A stretch of DNA of 64,000 nucleotides, taken from contig CALMPI010000017.1 of assembly GCA_937872175.1 (NCBI GenBank), forward strand, positions 62,001 through 126,000, given 5' to 3'. Shown one piece after another: positions 28,917 through 36,693 of this stretch; position 1 is the first letter of the stretch; the number at the start of each line of letters is the position of its first letter. The stretch is from an uncultured Flavobacteriales bacterium. Lineage in GTDB: Bacteria > Bacteroidota > Bacteroidia > Flavobacteriales_F > PHOS-HE28. The notes beneath the pieces were generated by a model, which was not told the origin of the DNA, did no database searches, and was given only the letters and a program-made list of their open reading frames with translations. Position numbers and translations under genes: made by a program.

Positions 28917-28940
28917 GGAGAGGAACGCATGGATCCATCC

Positions 28941-28963
28941 GGAAGCCCGATGGCCGGGCTTCC
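28941..28963 (+). terminator. Hairpin after 28113 gene
   Basis: GGAAGCCC and GGGCTTCC form an 8-bp stem with a 7-nt loop, 25 nt after the stop codon. There is no T-tract. Confidence 0.35.
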
Positions 28964-28983
28964 ACCAACACCGACCACGAACC

Positions 28984-29532
28984 ATGAGCACACTTCGACA
29001 CCTCGCCAGGAGCGCTGCCTTCCCGTTCACGGCATCGTCCTCCACCGCACAGCATCAGCGTGTGGGTCGGCCGGAGCGTGCCACCTCCGGATCGTGGGAC
29101 GCGCTCGGGCGATACACCCATGACCGCGACGCCCAAGGCCGCGTCACGGAGCTCAGCATGGCCCGCAAGGACCCTTGGAGCGGTGATCGGATCCCCTTCG
29201 CGCGGTTGAACATCACGTACACCGCCCGCGGGCACGAAGCCTCCTGGACCTGCCGGATCACTTATGATGCCGCACCGACCGGCATGCCGGGACCGACGGG
29301 GGCGCTCGTGCTGCTCGCCCATCCCGACCCGGCGACCGACCCGGTGATGCTGCCCGACCTCGGCGCAGGCGTCGTGGTGGACCCGATCGCCCCGGATGGA
29401 CGGATGATCACCGGCAAGCGCACGGAGGCGCGGGGTGTGCTGGATATCCGCGACCTTGCGCCCGGCCACTATGTGGCCAGCTTCGTCACAACGACCGGCT
29501 CATCCGCCACTACCACCCTCCTCAAACACTGA
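28984..29532 (+). CDS. Hypothetical protein with T9SS type A-like tail, possibly degenerate
   Basis: 182 residues. The middle (HDRDAQGRVTEL, ARLNITYTARG) resembles the YD-like repeats of secreted Bacteroidota proteins. The last 35 residues (DIRDLAPGHYVASFVTTTG) look like the end of a type A sorting domain. There is no convincing signal peptide, so the protein as read could not reach T9SS. It may be a truncated relic or the start may be elsewhere. The stop is 4 nt before the beta-helix gene, which suggests it is still part of that operon. Confidence 0.5.
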   Translation: MSTLRHLARSAAFPFTASSSTAQHQRVGRPERATSGSWDALGRYTHDRDAQGRVTELSMARKDPWSGDRIPFARLNITYTARGHEASWTCRITYDAAPTGMPGPTGALVLLAHPDPATDPVMLPDLGAGVVVDPIAPDGRMITGKRTEARGVLDIRDLAPGHYVASFVTTTGSSATTTLLKH

Positions 29533-29536
29533 TCCC

Positions 29537-30544
29537 ATGCGACCTGTCCTGCACCTCCTCTTCCTGCTGCTGTGTCCGGCCATGCTCCATGCCCGGATCC
29601 TGCGGGTGAACAACAATGCCGTGCTCGCCACCACCTGCATCACCTGCTACCCGTCGCTTCAGAACGCCTTGTCGGCAGCGCAGGATGGTGACACGATCCA
29701 TATGGAAGGTTCCAGCGCCGCTTACGGTTCCGGCACCGTCACGGTGCCGAACCTCGTCATCATCGGTCCGGGCTACAAGCTGTCCGGCGCGGGAAGCAAC
29801 CCGGACCTGCAGGCCAATACCTGGCCCGCCACCATCGCTGGCACCTTGACGTTCGGGGCCGGCTCGCAGGGAGGCACGGTCATGGGGATCCGGTTCGCGG
29901 GCACCAACGCCGCGTTGGACATCACGTCCACATCGAACATCACCGTGCGCAGGAACTTCTTCGAGATCACCGAGATCACCCTGGCCGGCACCACCACCAA
30001 CGTGCTGATCGCGGAGAACTATGCCTACCGCATCACCCAGAACGTCAACGCACAGACGATCAACAACCTCACCGTGCGCAACAATGTGTTCACCAACACC
30101 CTTTCGCTCAACGATAGCGGCGACCAGATGGCGGGGCTGGTGGTGGTGCACAACACCTTCACCCATGCCGGCACACAGGCCGTGCGCGATGCCGAAGTGG
30201 CGTACAACGTGTTCGTTCAAGGCACGATCGCCGGCAGCAACAACACCGTGCATGACAACCTGGTCACGCAGGTGATCCCCGGCTTCCCGGACAACCTCGT
30301 AGTGCCCATGGCCAACGTGGGGATCCCCGTGGTGGGTGCTTCGGACGACGCGCAATGGGACATCCCTGCCCATCCGGTCTATGCACCGGGCGGAGCGGAT
30401 GCCTATGGCATTTTCAGCGGCATCAGCCCCTACCGCCTGAGCGGCATCCCAGGCACACCTACGATCTATGCGCTCAGCTCCACGGTGAACGCGTTGCCGG
30501 GCGGCCAGGTGCAGGTGACCCTGAGCACACGTGCCAACCCCTGA
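29537..30544 (+). CDS. Secreted right-handed beta-helix protein (cassette 2)
   Basis: 335 residues. The signal peptide (MRPVLHLLFLLLCPAMLHA) is followed by YPSLQNALSAAQDGDTIHME, the usual entry of right-handed beta-helix proteins. Repeating strands follow (ITVRRNFFEITEI, NLTVRNNVFTNTL, LVVVHNTFTHAG). No catalytic site is evident. It is the positional and architectural counterpart of 14544-15623 and sits 4 nt upstream of the EYWFD-repeat gene. No sorting domain is visible, so release or retention in the periplasm is possible. Confidence 0.7.
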   Translation: MRPVLHLLFLLLCPAMLHARILRVNNNAVLATTCITCYPSLQNALSAAQDGDTIHMEGSSAAYGSGTVTVPNLVIIGPGYKLSGAGSNPDLQANTWPATIAGTLTFGAGSQGGTVMGIRFAGTNAALDITSTSNITVRRNFFEITEITLAGTTTNVLIAENYAYRITQNVNAQTINNLTVRNNVFTNTLSLNDSGDQMAGLVVVHNTFTHAGTQAVRDAEVAYNVFVQGTIAGSNNTVHDNLVTQVIPGFPDNLVVPMANVGIPVVGASDDAQWDIPAHPVYAPGGADAYGIFSGISPYRLSGIPGTPTIYALSSTVNALPGGQVQVTLSTRANP

Positions 30545-30548
30545 TCGC

Positions 30549-31547
30549 ATGCGGCGACTCCTGTTCGTTCTTGCGCTCGCGCACCCGCCATGCGATGCCT
30601 TCGCGCAGCTCGTCGTCCACGGGGAATATTGGATCGACGAGGACCTCGGCTTCGGTCAGAACCAGTCGTTCCTCGTTCCGGCCACCGCGGATACGACCCT
30701 GACGTTGAACCTGGACCTCAGCGGTCGCCCACCCGGCCACCACCTGCTCGGGTTGCGTACGCGCGATGCCGGGGGACGATGGGGCCATACCCAGTTCACG
30801 CCGGTGCTGATCACCGAGGCGCCGAGCGTTCCGGACCTGGACCGCACCGAGGCGTTCCTCAACAACGACCCTGGCTTCGGTGCAGGAGAGGTGCTGTGGG
30901 CGGGCGGTGTGCAGGATGTGGCGGACACCATGGTGCTGCCCGACCTGTCCACGGCGCTCATCGGCCACAACACGCTTTTCCTGCGCACGCGTTCGGCCGA
31001 TGGCCATTGGGGGCATACGAACACCGTCCCTGTTCTGATCATCCCGGCGCCCCCCACTGCAGCGGTGGATGCCGTGGAGGCTTTCGTGCTCGACGGTGGC
31101 CCCGACCCCGGCTTCGGCCAGGCCCAGCCGTTCACCGGCTTTATCGCGGCGGTCGACCTGGTCGACACGCTCACCTCCGACGCGCCCTTCGCGCTCACCA
31201 CCGGGCAGCGCTTGGCGCTCCGCAGCCACGACGATCAAGGCCGATGGGGGCACACCAATTTCATCGATTCGATCATCGTGGAGTTCCACAACGACCAGGG
31301 GTCGCTATGGAACGCGGTGGGCTTATCCGTGCATCCGAACCCGTTCACGGAGACCCTCACCCTGCGGTCCGATGATCCGCGGCCCGTGCGGGTCGTGCTC
31401 TACGGGCCGACGGGCGGGAAGGTGTTCGACCGGATGCTGACCGGAGACTCCTCCATCGACTTGCATGGGATGGCCAGTGGCGTGTACACCGCGTTCTTCT
31501 GGCAGGAGGCCGCCCTGCTGCATCGGGTGACCCTCATCAAGCGATGA
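30549..31547 (+). CDS. EYWFD-repeat T9SS type A sorted protein (cassette 2)
   Basis: 332 residues. The signal peptide is MRRLLFVLALAHPPCDAFA. Three repeat units begin at EYWIDEDLGFGQ, EAFLNNDPGFGAG and EAFVLDGGPDPGFG, and end at LRTRDAGGRWGH, LRTRSADGHWGH and LRSHDDQGRWGH. A type A sorting domain (VHPNPFTETLTL to LIKR) ends the protein. The three-unit plan equals that of 15627-16877, though the intervening Ig-like segment is missing. The start 4 nt after the beta-helix stop indicates one operon. Function unknown. Confidence 0.75.
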   Translation: MRRLLFVLALAHPPCDAFAQLVVHGEYWIDEDLGFGQNQSFLVPATADTTLTLNLDLSGRPPGHHLLGLRTRDAGGRWGHTQFTPVLITEAPSVPDLDRTEAFLNNDPGFGAGEVLWAGGVQDVADTMVLPDLSTALIGHNTLFLRTRSADGHWGHTNTVPVLIIPAPPTAAVDAVEAFVLDGGPDPGFGQAQPFTGFIAAVDLVDTLTSDAPFALTTGQRLALRSHDDQGRWGHTNFIDSIIVEFHNDQGSLWNAVGLSVHPNPFTETLTLRSDDPRPVRVVLYGPTGGKVFDRMLTGDSSIDLHGMASGVYTAFFWQEAALLHRVTLIKR

Positions 31548-31591
31548 AGGGCCCTCGGCCACAGGGGCCAAGGTGACGCTTCGAGGTCCCA

Positions 31592-31622
31592 CCGGATCCT
31601 CACCACCCGCCGCCGGATCCTC
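31592..31622 (+). promoter_or_regulatory. Candidate LytTR operator: CCGGATCCTC pair, 21-bp period
   Basis: CCGGATCCTC at 31592 and 31613, then 34 nt to TTTTG at 31657. Spacing is identical to the module at 28004. Confidence 0.6.
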
Positions 31623-31653
31623 AGCCGGGCAGGGAATGCGCGTACTGCCAGGG

Positions 31654-31661
31654 GAGTTTTG
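31654..31661 (+). promoter_or_regulatory. -7 box (GAGTTTTG), shared promoter module
   Basis: Same deviation from TAnnTTTG as the twin at 28066; both continue into CCGTCAC. The ATG lies 41 nt downstream. Confidence 0.5.
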
Positions 31662-31702
31662 ACCCGTCACGAACGACGAACCACACGAACACCCTGGTCA
31701 TC

Positions 31703-32347
31703 ATGAACACGCAAGCAACCTTCCGGCTCCTTCTCATCGGGTTCACCCTTTGCCTGGCCATCAACCGCGTGCAGGCGCAGGACGCGGATCCCGCACCGGC
31801 CTTCGGCAAAGGCAACGTCGCCCTCAACGCCGGCATCGGCCTGGGCGGTGTGCGCCCCGGCTACTACGGCAGCTACAACGACAGTTACAGCAACAGCCCC
31901 ACGTTCTGCCTCAGCGCGGAGGGGGGTGTGGCCAAGGCAGGCCCGGGCGTCATCGGTGTGGGCGGCTTCCTGTCCCACCGCTGGACGCGTCACGTGGATG
32001 AGGACAGCTACGGCAGCGTCACGTACACCTTCGACGAGCGCTGGACCCGCACCACCATCGGTGCGCGGGTGGCCTGGCATCTCAGCGAGTACGTCCCGGC
32101 CCACAATCTGGACCTCTACGCCGGCGTGATGCTCGGATACGCCATTGTGGGCTACCGCAACGAAAGCACCCGCACGGTGAACGGCGAGACCACCACCTAT
32201 GCCGACACCAAGCCGCCCCGCAAGGGCTACGGCGATTGGAGCACCTTCGTGGGCGCCCGCTACCTCTTCACCCGCAACGTGGGCGCCTATGCCGAACTGG
32301 GCTACGGTGTCAGCATCATCAACCTCGGCGCGACCTTCCGTTTCTGA
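31703..32347 (+). CDS. Outer-membrane beta-barrel protein
   Basis: 214 residues. A signal peptide (ending RVQAQ) is followed by alternating amphipathic strands (NVALNAGIGLGGVRPG, YAGVMLGYAIVGYRN, GAYAELGYGVSIINLG) and a terminal aromatic pair region ending FRF, as in small OmpA/OmpW-like barrels. It is preceded by the same operator and promoter module as 28113, so both are likely under one LytTR regulator. A strong hairpin follows the stop. Confidence 0.75.
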   Translation: MNTQATFRLLLIGFTLCLAINRVQAQDADPAPAFGKGNVALNAGIGLGGVRPGYYGSYNDSYSNSPTFCLSAEGGVAKAGPGVIGVGGFLSHRWTRHVDEDSYGSVTYTFDERWTRTTIGARVAWHLSEYVPAHNLDLYAGVMLGYAIVGYRNESTRTVNGETTTYADTKPPRKGYGDWSTFVGARYLFTRNVGAYAELGYGVSIINLGATFRF

Positions 32348-32358
32348 GGATCACGATG

Positions 32359-32383
32359 GGTCCGTTCCCGCTGGGAACGGACC
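32359..32383 (+). terminator. Perfect hairpin after the barrel gene
   Basis: GGTCCGTTCCC and GGGAACGGACC form an 11-bp perfect stem with a 3-nt loop, 11 nt after the stop. No T-tract follows. Confidence 0.5.
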
Positions 32384-32519
32384 AGGGCGGCGCCCCGGCG
32401 TTCTGCGGAACGGCCGGGGCGTTCGCGCGGGTGGAGGCTCCCCTAAGTTCAGGTGCGGGGATGGTGGGACCTGGATCGCGCACCTGATGGACGTGCGGCG
32501 GCGTTCGTGGGTTGGGCGA

Positions 32520-32595
32520 GCCGGCCTGGTGTGTGGAAGATCCCGATCACCGAAGGATCGGCCGAAATGCAGCCGGCCGGTACGCCGGCCCACCC
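32520..32595 (+). repeat. 76-bp dispersed repeat, copy B
   Basis: Same orientation as copy A (13329-13404), 65 of 76 identical. Together they bracket the surface-protein region. Confidence 0.75.
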
Positions 32596-32654
32596 ACCGG
32601 TCCGGAGCCCGAACAACCCGGCACCCTGTCCGTTCCTTCCAGCGGACGCCACGC

Positions 32655-32662
32655 TACCTTCG
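32655..32662 (+). promoter_or_regulatory. -7 box (TACCTTCG) for the redoxin gene
   Basis: One mismatch to TAnnTTTG, 29 nt before the ATG. Confidence 0.5.
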
Positions 32663-32691
32663 TGCGTCCTAGCTGACAACATCCCCCGACC

Positions 32692-33321
32692 ATGAAGACC
32701 GCGATCGCACTTTCCGCCCTGGCCCTGCTGGGCATGGCCCCCCACGGCGAACTGAAGGACCTGAACCTCGGCGATGCCCTGCCGTTGCCCGACCACCGCA
32801 TGATGGACGTGAGCGGCCAGGAGAAGAGCCTCAAGGAGCTGGCCGGCAAGAACGGCCTGCTGGTGATCTTCAGCTGCAACACCTGCCCCTTCGTGGTGGG
32901 TGATGACGACAGCGAGGGCTGGGAGGGGCGCTATCCGGAGCTGGGCGTCTTCGCCCGCAAGCACGGCGTGGGCATGGCGCTGGTGAACAGCAACGAGGCC
33001 AAACGCGCCATGGGCGACAGCTTCGACGACATGAAGAAGCGCTACACCGAGAAGGGCTACAACCACTACTACCTGCTGGACAAGGGCCACCAGGTGGCCG
33101 ATGCCTTCGCGGCGCGCACCACCCCGCACGTGTTCCTGTTCGACAAGGACCTGAAGCTGGTGTACAAGGGGGCGGTGGACGACCGGATGGAGAAGGCGGC
33201 TGACGTGAAGCAGCCCTTCGTGCGCAATGCCATCACCAACCTCACCGAGGGCAAGGCGATCGATCCGGCGGTGACGCGCAACATCGGCTGCAGCATCAAG
33301 CGCGTGGAGCATACGCACTGA
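32692..33321 (+). CDS. Thioredoxin-fold redoxin (AhpC/TSA-like), exported
   Basis: 209 residues. A short hydrophobic N-terminus (MKTAIALSALALLGMA) is consistent with export. The thioredoxin fold has the active-site motif CNTC in FSCNTCPFVVGDD, a cis-proline loop (TTPHVFLFD) and the order seen in periplasmic TlpA/ResA-like redoxins. It is likely a thiol-disulphide or peroxide-handling protein in the cell envelope. The partner is unknown. Monocistronic: own -7 box upstream and hairpin downstream. Confidence 0.8.
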   Translation: MKTAIALSALALLGMAPHGELKDLNLGDALPLPDHRMMDVSGQEKSLKELAGKNGLLVIFSCNTCPFVVGDDDSEGWEGRYPELGVFARKHGVGMALVNSNEAKRAMGDSFDDMKKRYTEKGYNHYYLLDKGHQVADAFAARTTPHVFLFDKDLKLVYKGAVDDRMEKAADVKQPFVRNAITNLTEGKAIDPAVTRNIGCSIKRVEHTH

Positions 33322-33344
33322 ACCGCTCTGTGAACAACCCGCGT

Positions 33345-33369
33345 GCGGCCGCTCCACCGGGGCGGCCGC
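33345..33369 (+). terminator. GCGGCCGC hairpin between redoxin and purD
   Basis: Two GCGGCCGC blocks pair around a 9-nt loop, 23 nt after the redoxin stop. Confidence 0.4.
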
Positions 33370-33410
33370 GCTGTTGATAAGAGGCGCCGGGCGGCAGCGG
33401 CGAAGCTTCG

Positions 33411-33418
33411 TTCCTTTG
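33411..33418 (+). promoter_or_regulatory. -7 box (TTCCTTTG) for purD
   Basis: One mismatch to TAnnTTTG, 19 nt before the ATG. Confidence 0.45.
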
Positions 33419-33437
33419 TGCGAAAGGGGAAGCGGAC

Positions 33438-34745
33438 ATGAACGTGCTGCTGATCGGAAGCGGGGGCCGCGAGCATGCCCTGGCTTGGAAACTGGCCCAG
33501 AGCACGCTGCTCGACGCGCTGTACATCGCCCCGGGCAACCCCGGCATGGCACGCCATGGGCGCCTGGTGGACCTGGACCTGCATGACGGCAAGGCGCTGC
33601 GGCGCTTCCTGCTGGACAACAGGATCCGCATCGTGGTGGTGGGACCCGAAGGCCCGCTGGTGGACGGCCTGCACGACCGCATCGCCGATGATCCGAAACT
33701 GGCGGACATCACGGTGATCGGCCCGCGGGCCGCGGCCGCGCGCCTGGAGGGCAGCAAGGACTTCGCCAAGGAGTTCATGTTCCGCCACCACATCCCCACG
33801 GCCGTGCACCGTACGTTCCGGCAGGGCGAACTGAAGGAGGCCGTGGCGCACCTGGACCGCGTGAAGCCGCCGTACGTGCTGAAGGCCGATGGCCTGGCCG
33901 CCGGCAAGGGCGTGGTGATCACGAGCGATCGCAAGGAGGCCGAGAAGGTGCTGCGCGACATGCTGGAGAAGGGCCGCTTCGGCAGTGCCGGTGAGCGTGT
34001 GGTGATCGAGGACCACCTGTCGGGCATCGAGGTCAGCGCCTTCCTGATCACCGACGGCCGCTCCTTCAAGATGCTGCCCGCGGCCAAGGACTACAAGCGG
34101 ATCGGCGATGGCGACACGGGACCCAACACCGGGGGCATGGGCGCCGTGAGCCCCGTGCCCTTCGCCGACAAGGACTTCATGCAGAAGGTGCATGACCGCA
34201 TCGCCGCGCCCACCATCCGCGGGCTGCAGCAGGAGGGGATCGCCTACCAGGGCTTCCTGTTCATGGGTCTGATGAACGTGGGCGGCGAGCCCTACGTGAT
34301 CGAGTACAACGTGCGCCTGGGCGACCCGGAGGCCGAGGCCATCCTGCCCCGGCTGCGCAGCGACCTGATGGACCTCTTCGAGGGCATCGCCACCGGCACC
34401 CTCAGCGAGCGCCATGTGGATGTGGACGACCGCACCTGCGTGAGCGTGGTGCTGGCCAGTGAGGGGTATCCCGGGGAAGTGACCAAGGGGCGTGCGATCA
34501 CCGGGTTGCAGGAGGTGCGCGACGCCCTGGTGTTCCACGCCGGCACCGCCGAAGGCGCGCAGGGCCTGGTGACCGCGGGCGGTCGTGTGCTGGTGGTCAC
34601 CGCCATGGGCAAGGACCTGGAGCATGCCATCCTGAACACCTACACGCAGGCGGCGGGCGTCACCTTCCAGGGGCGGCAACTACGCACGGACATCGGGCAC
34701 GACCTGGTGCGGCAGCCGGCGAAGAGCGGCGCGGTGCAGGCCTGA
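33438..34745 (+). CDS. purD: Phosphoribosylamine-glycine ligase
   Basis: 435 residues. ATP-grasp enzyme with the PurD N-terminus (VLLIGSGGREHALAWKL), the ATP-binding segment PPYVLKADGLAAGKGVV and the signature YNVRLGDPEAEAILPRL. It makes glycinamide ribonucleotide in de novo purine synthesis. Length is close to the family norm (about 420-430). purQ of the same pathway lies 1.3 kb downstream, separated by two membrane-protein genes. Confidence 0.96.
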   Translation: MNVLLIGSGGREHALAWKLAQSTLLDALYIAPGNPGMARHGRLVDLDLHDGKALRRFLLDNRIRIVVVGPEGPLVDGLHDRIADDPKLADITVIGPRAAAARLEGSKDFAKEFMFRHHIPTAVHRTFRQGELKEAVAHLDRVKPPYVLKADGLAAGKGVVITSDRKEAEKVLRDMLEKGRFGSAGERVVIEDHLSGIEVSAFLITDGRSFKMLPAAKDYKRIGDGDTGPNTGGMGAVSPVPFADKDFMQKVHDRIAAPTIRGLQQEGIAYQGFLFMGLMNVGGEPYVIEYNVRLGDPEAEAILPRLRSDLMDLFEGIATGTLSERHVDVDDRTCVSVVLASEGYPGEVTKGRAITGLQEVRDALVFHAGTAEGAQGLVTAGGRVLVVTAMGKDLEHAILNTYTQAAGVTFQGRQLRTDIGHDLVRQPAKSGAVQA

Positions 34746-34755
34746 TGGGGGGCGA

Positions 34756-34938
34756 TCAGAGCATGCCGCCCTGTTCCTTCGCCTTCCGGTTGTACCGGCC
34801 CTGCAGACGCATCCAGTAGATGGCCCCGAAACCCAGCACGCACGAGAAGAGCACCGGCGGCAGCCAGCCGAACGGCGTCAGGAACCAGTCGAAGGTCTTC
34901 TGGATGAAATGACCGATGCCGAACCAGATCTGTTGCAT
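34756..34938 (-). CDS. Small membrane protein (DUF6341-like)
   Basis: 60 residues with one hydrophobic segment (LPPVLFSCVLGFGAIYWM) and a basic, polar C-terminus. It matches my memory of a small Flavobacteriales family found beside purD and a DUF6427 gene. The start is supported by a perfect TATCTTTG -7 box 22 nt upstream. It converges on purD (10-nt gap) and diverges from the next gene. Function unknown. Confidence 0.65.
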   Translation of the reverse strand: MQQIWFGIGHFIQKTFDWFLTPFGWLPPVLFSCVLGFGAIYWMRLQGRYNRKAKEQGGML

Positions 34939-34960
34939 GGTGCGCGTGCTTAGGACCCGC

Positions 34961-34968
34961 CAAAGATA
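34961..34968 (-). promoter_or_regulatory. -7 box (TATCTTTG) for the small membrane protein
   Basis: Perfect TAnnTTTG on the minus strand. Confidence 0.55.
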
Positions 34969-34986
34969 GGATCCCGCTCCATCCGC

Positions 34987-35961
34987 ATGCTCGTCCGCGC
35001 CTACCGCAGCTACCAGCCGGCGCTCCTGTTGGGGCTGCTGGTGCTGGCCCCTGCGGTGTGGTCGGGCCTCTTCGTGCAGGGCACGCCGGTGCCGGATGGG
35101 CCCCACATGCCGGGCTACCGGCCCTTCGCCCTTGCCTTCGCGCGATGGCCCTGGACCGCCTCGCTGACGGGGGTCCTGGCGACCCTGGCACTGGGCCTCC
35201 AGCTGGACCGCCTGGCCAACGACCGTGAGCTCTTCGAGCGGCACCATCACCTGCCGGCGCTGCTGTTCCCGCTGCTGCTGGCGGCGGGGCCGTTGCGCAT
35301 GGCGCCCGATCCCGCGCTGCTGGGCATGCCGGCCGCGCTGCAGGCACTGCGCATCGCCTGGGGCACGCAGGGTCGCACCCGTGCCCTGGGGTCCTTGTTC
35401 GACGCGGGCTGCCTGGTGGGCATGGCGGCCCTGCTGTACTTCCCGTACGTGTTCCTGGTGGTGGTGCTGTGGGCCTCGGCGGCCGTGATGCGCCCGTATG
35501 CCTGGCGCGATTACGTGATGCCCCTGCTGGGCGCCGTGGTGGTGCTGATGCTGGCCTGGGGCGTGGTGGCGCTCACGCAGGCCGGCGGATGGGCCCCCAT
35601 GGGCACCCTGGCCGTGCGCACCCTCGATGCTCCGCCCACGCACTGGTTGCGCGACCGGGCTGCACCGGCGGTGGTGGCCGCGCTCCTGGTGGTGGCCGTG
35701 CCCGTGCTCGCAGGGGTGTACCAGCGAAGTGTCATGCGAGAGAAGAACGCCCGCGCCTCCTTCCTGGCCTTCACCTTCGCCTGCCTGTTGCTGCTGGGCT
35801 TCTCCGCCGTGCTGGGCCATGCGCTGCCCGCGGTCCTGGTGGCCTGCCCGCTGGCCGTGGTGCTCAGTTATCCCCTGCAGGTCACGCGCCGCCTGTGGCT
35901 CGCCGAGCTGGCCGTGTACGCCCTGGTGATCGCGGCCGTGGCCGGCCCATGGTGGGGCTGA
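34987..35961 (+). CDS. Multi-pass membrane protein (DUF6427-like)
   Basis: 324 residues with about nine hydrophobic segments spread over the full length (for example AALLYFPYVFLVVVLWASAA). It begins MLVRAYRSYQPALLLGLLVL. Position beside purD and the DUF6341-like gene, plus size, suggest DUF6427 of Flavobacteriales. No catalytic motif is visible. The 48-nt divergent spacer to the DUF6341-like gene shows a -7 box only for the other strand. Confidence 0.65.
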   Translation: MLVRAYRSYQPALLLGLLVLAPAVWSGLFVQGTPVPDGPHMPGYRPFALAFARWPWTASLTGVLATLALGLQLDRLANDRELFERHHHLPALLFPLLLAAGPLRMAPDPALLGMPAALQALRIAWGTQGRTRALGSLFDAGCLVGMAALLYFPYVFLVVVLWASAAVMRPYAWRDYVMPLLGAVVVLMLAWGVVALTQAGGWAPMGTLAVRTLDAPPTHWLRDRAAPAVVAALLVVAVPVLAGVYQRSVMREKNARASFLAFTFACLLLLGFSAVLGHALPAVLVACPLAVVLSYPLQVTRRLWLAELAVYALVIAAVAGPWWG

Positions 35962-35962
35962 A

Positions 35963-35970
35963 TACCTTTG
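35963..35970 (+). promoter_or_regulatory. -7 box (TACCTTTG) for purQ
   Basis: Perfect TAnnTTTG, just after the upstream stop and 33 nt before the purQ ATG. Confidence 0.6.
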
Positions 35971-36003
35971 GGGCCCCTGCGCACAGGCGCAGCCCCAACG
36001 GCC

Positions 36004-36693
36004 ATGAAGTGCGGCGTCGTCATCTTCCCCGGGTCCAATTGCGACGAGGACATGATCCAGGTGCTGGAGGCCCAGGGCGGGGGCCCGGTGGAGCGGCTGT
36101 GGCACAAGGAGCACGACCTGCGCGGCTGCGATCTGGTGGTGCTGCCCGGCGGCTTCAGCTACGGCGATTACCTGCGCAGCGGGGCCATCGCCCGCTTCTC
36201 GCCCATCATGCAGGAGGTGGCGGCGCATGCCAGGAAGGGGGGGCTTGTGCTGGGGGTGTGCAACGGGTTCCAGGTGCTGTGCGAAGCGGGTCTGCTGCCG
36301 GGCGCCTTGCTGCACAACAGCGGGCAGCGCTTCATCTGCCGCAACGTGCACATCGCCCCCGCCACCAAGCGAACGCCGATCACGGCGGCGATCACGCGCA
36401 AGGCGCTCACCATCCCCATCGCCCATGGCGAGGGCCGCTACCACATCGACGCTGCGGGCCTCAAGCGGCTGAAGGAGGAGGACCAGGTGCTGTTCCGCTA
36501 CTGCGACGCCGAAGGACGCCTCACCGATGAGGCCAACCCCAACGGCAGCCTGGACCACATCGCGGGGGTGTGCAACGCGGGCCGCAACGTGTTCGGCATG
36601 ATGCCGCACCCGGAGCGGGCGGCCTCGGCCATCCTGGGCAACACCGATGGGGTGGCGCTCTTCACCGGGCTATTGCAGGCCGTTCCCGCCTGA
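36004..36693 (+). CDS. purQ: Phosphoribosylformylglycinamidine synthase, glutaminase subunit
   Basis: 229 residues. Class I glutamine amidotransferase with nucleophile Cys86 (LVLGVCNGFQ) and the His/Glu pair in MPHPERA. The N-terminus (CGVVIFPGSNCDEDM) is that of PurQ. It supplies ammonia to PurL in purine synthesis. A free PurQ implies the small, separate PurL form elsewhere in the genome. The 3' end overlaps the convergent CotH-like gene by 24 nt. Confidence 0.93.
   Translation: MKCGVVIFPGSNCDEDMIQVLEAQGGGPVERLWHKEHDLRGCDLVVLPGGFSYGDYLRSGAIARFSPIMQEVAAHARKGGLVLGVCNGFQVLCEAGLLPGALLHNSGQRFICRNVHIAPATKRTPITAAITRKALTIPIAHGEGRYHIDAAGLKRLKEEDQVLFRYCDAEGRLTDEANPNGSLDHIAGVCNAGRNVFGMMPHPERAASAILGNTDGVALFTGLLQAVPA

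Larger units (their letters stand above)
32348..32691. other. Intergenic region with hairpins and dispersed repeat
   Basis: Contains a terminator-like hairpin, a second GCCCCGGC/GCCGGGGC inverted repeat (32392-32420), copy B of the 76-bp repeat and the redoxin -7 box. No gene is seen. Confidence 0.5.
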
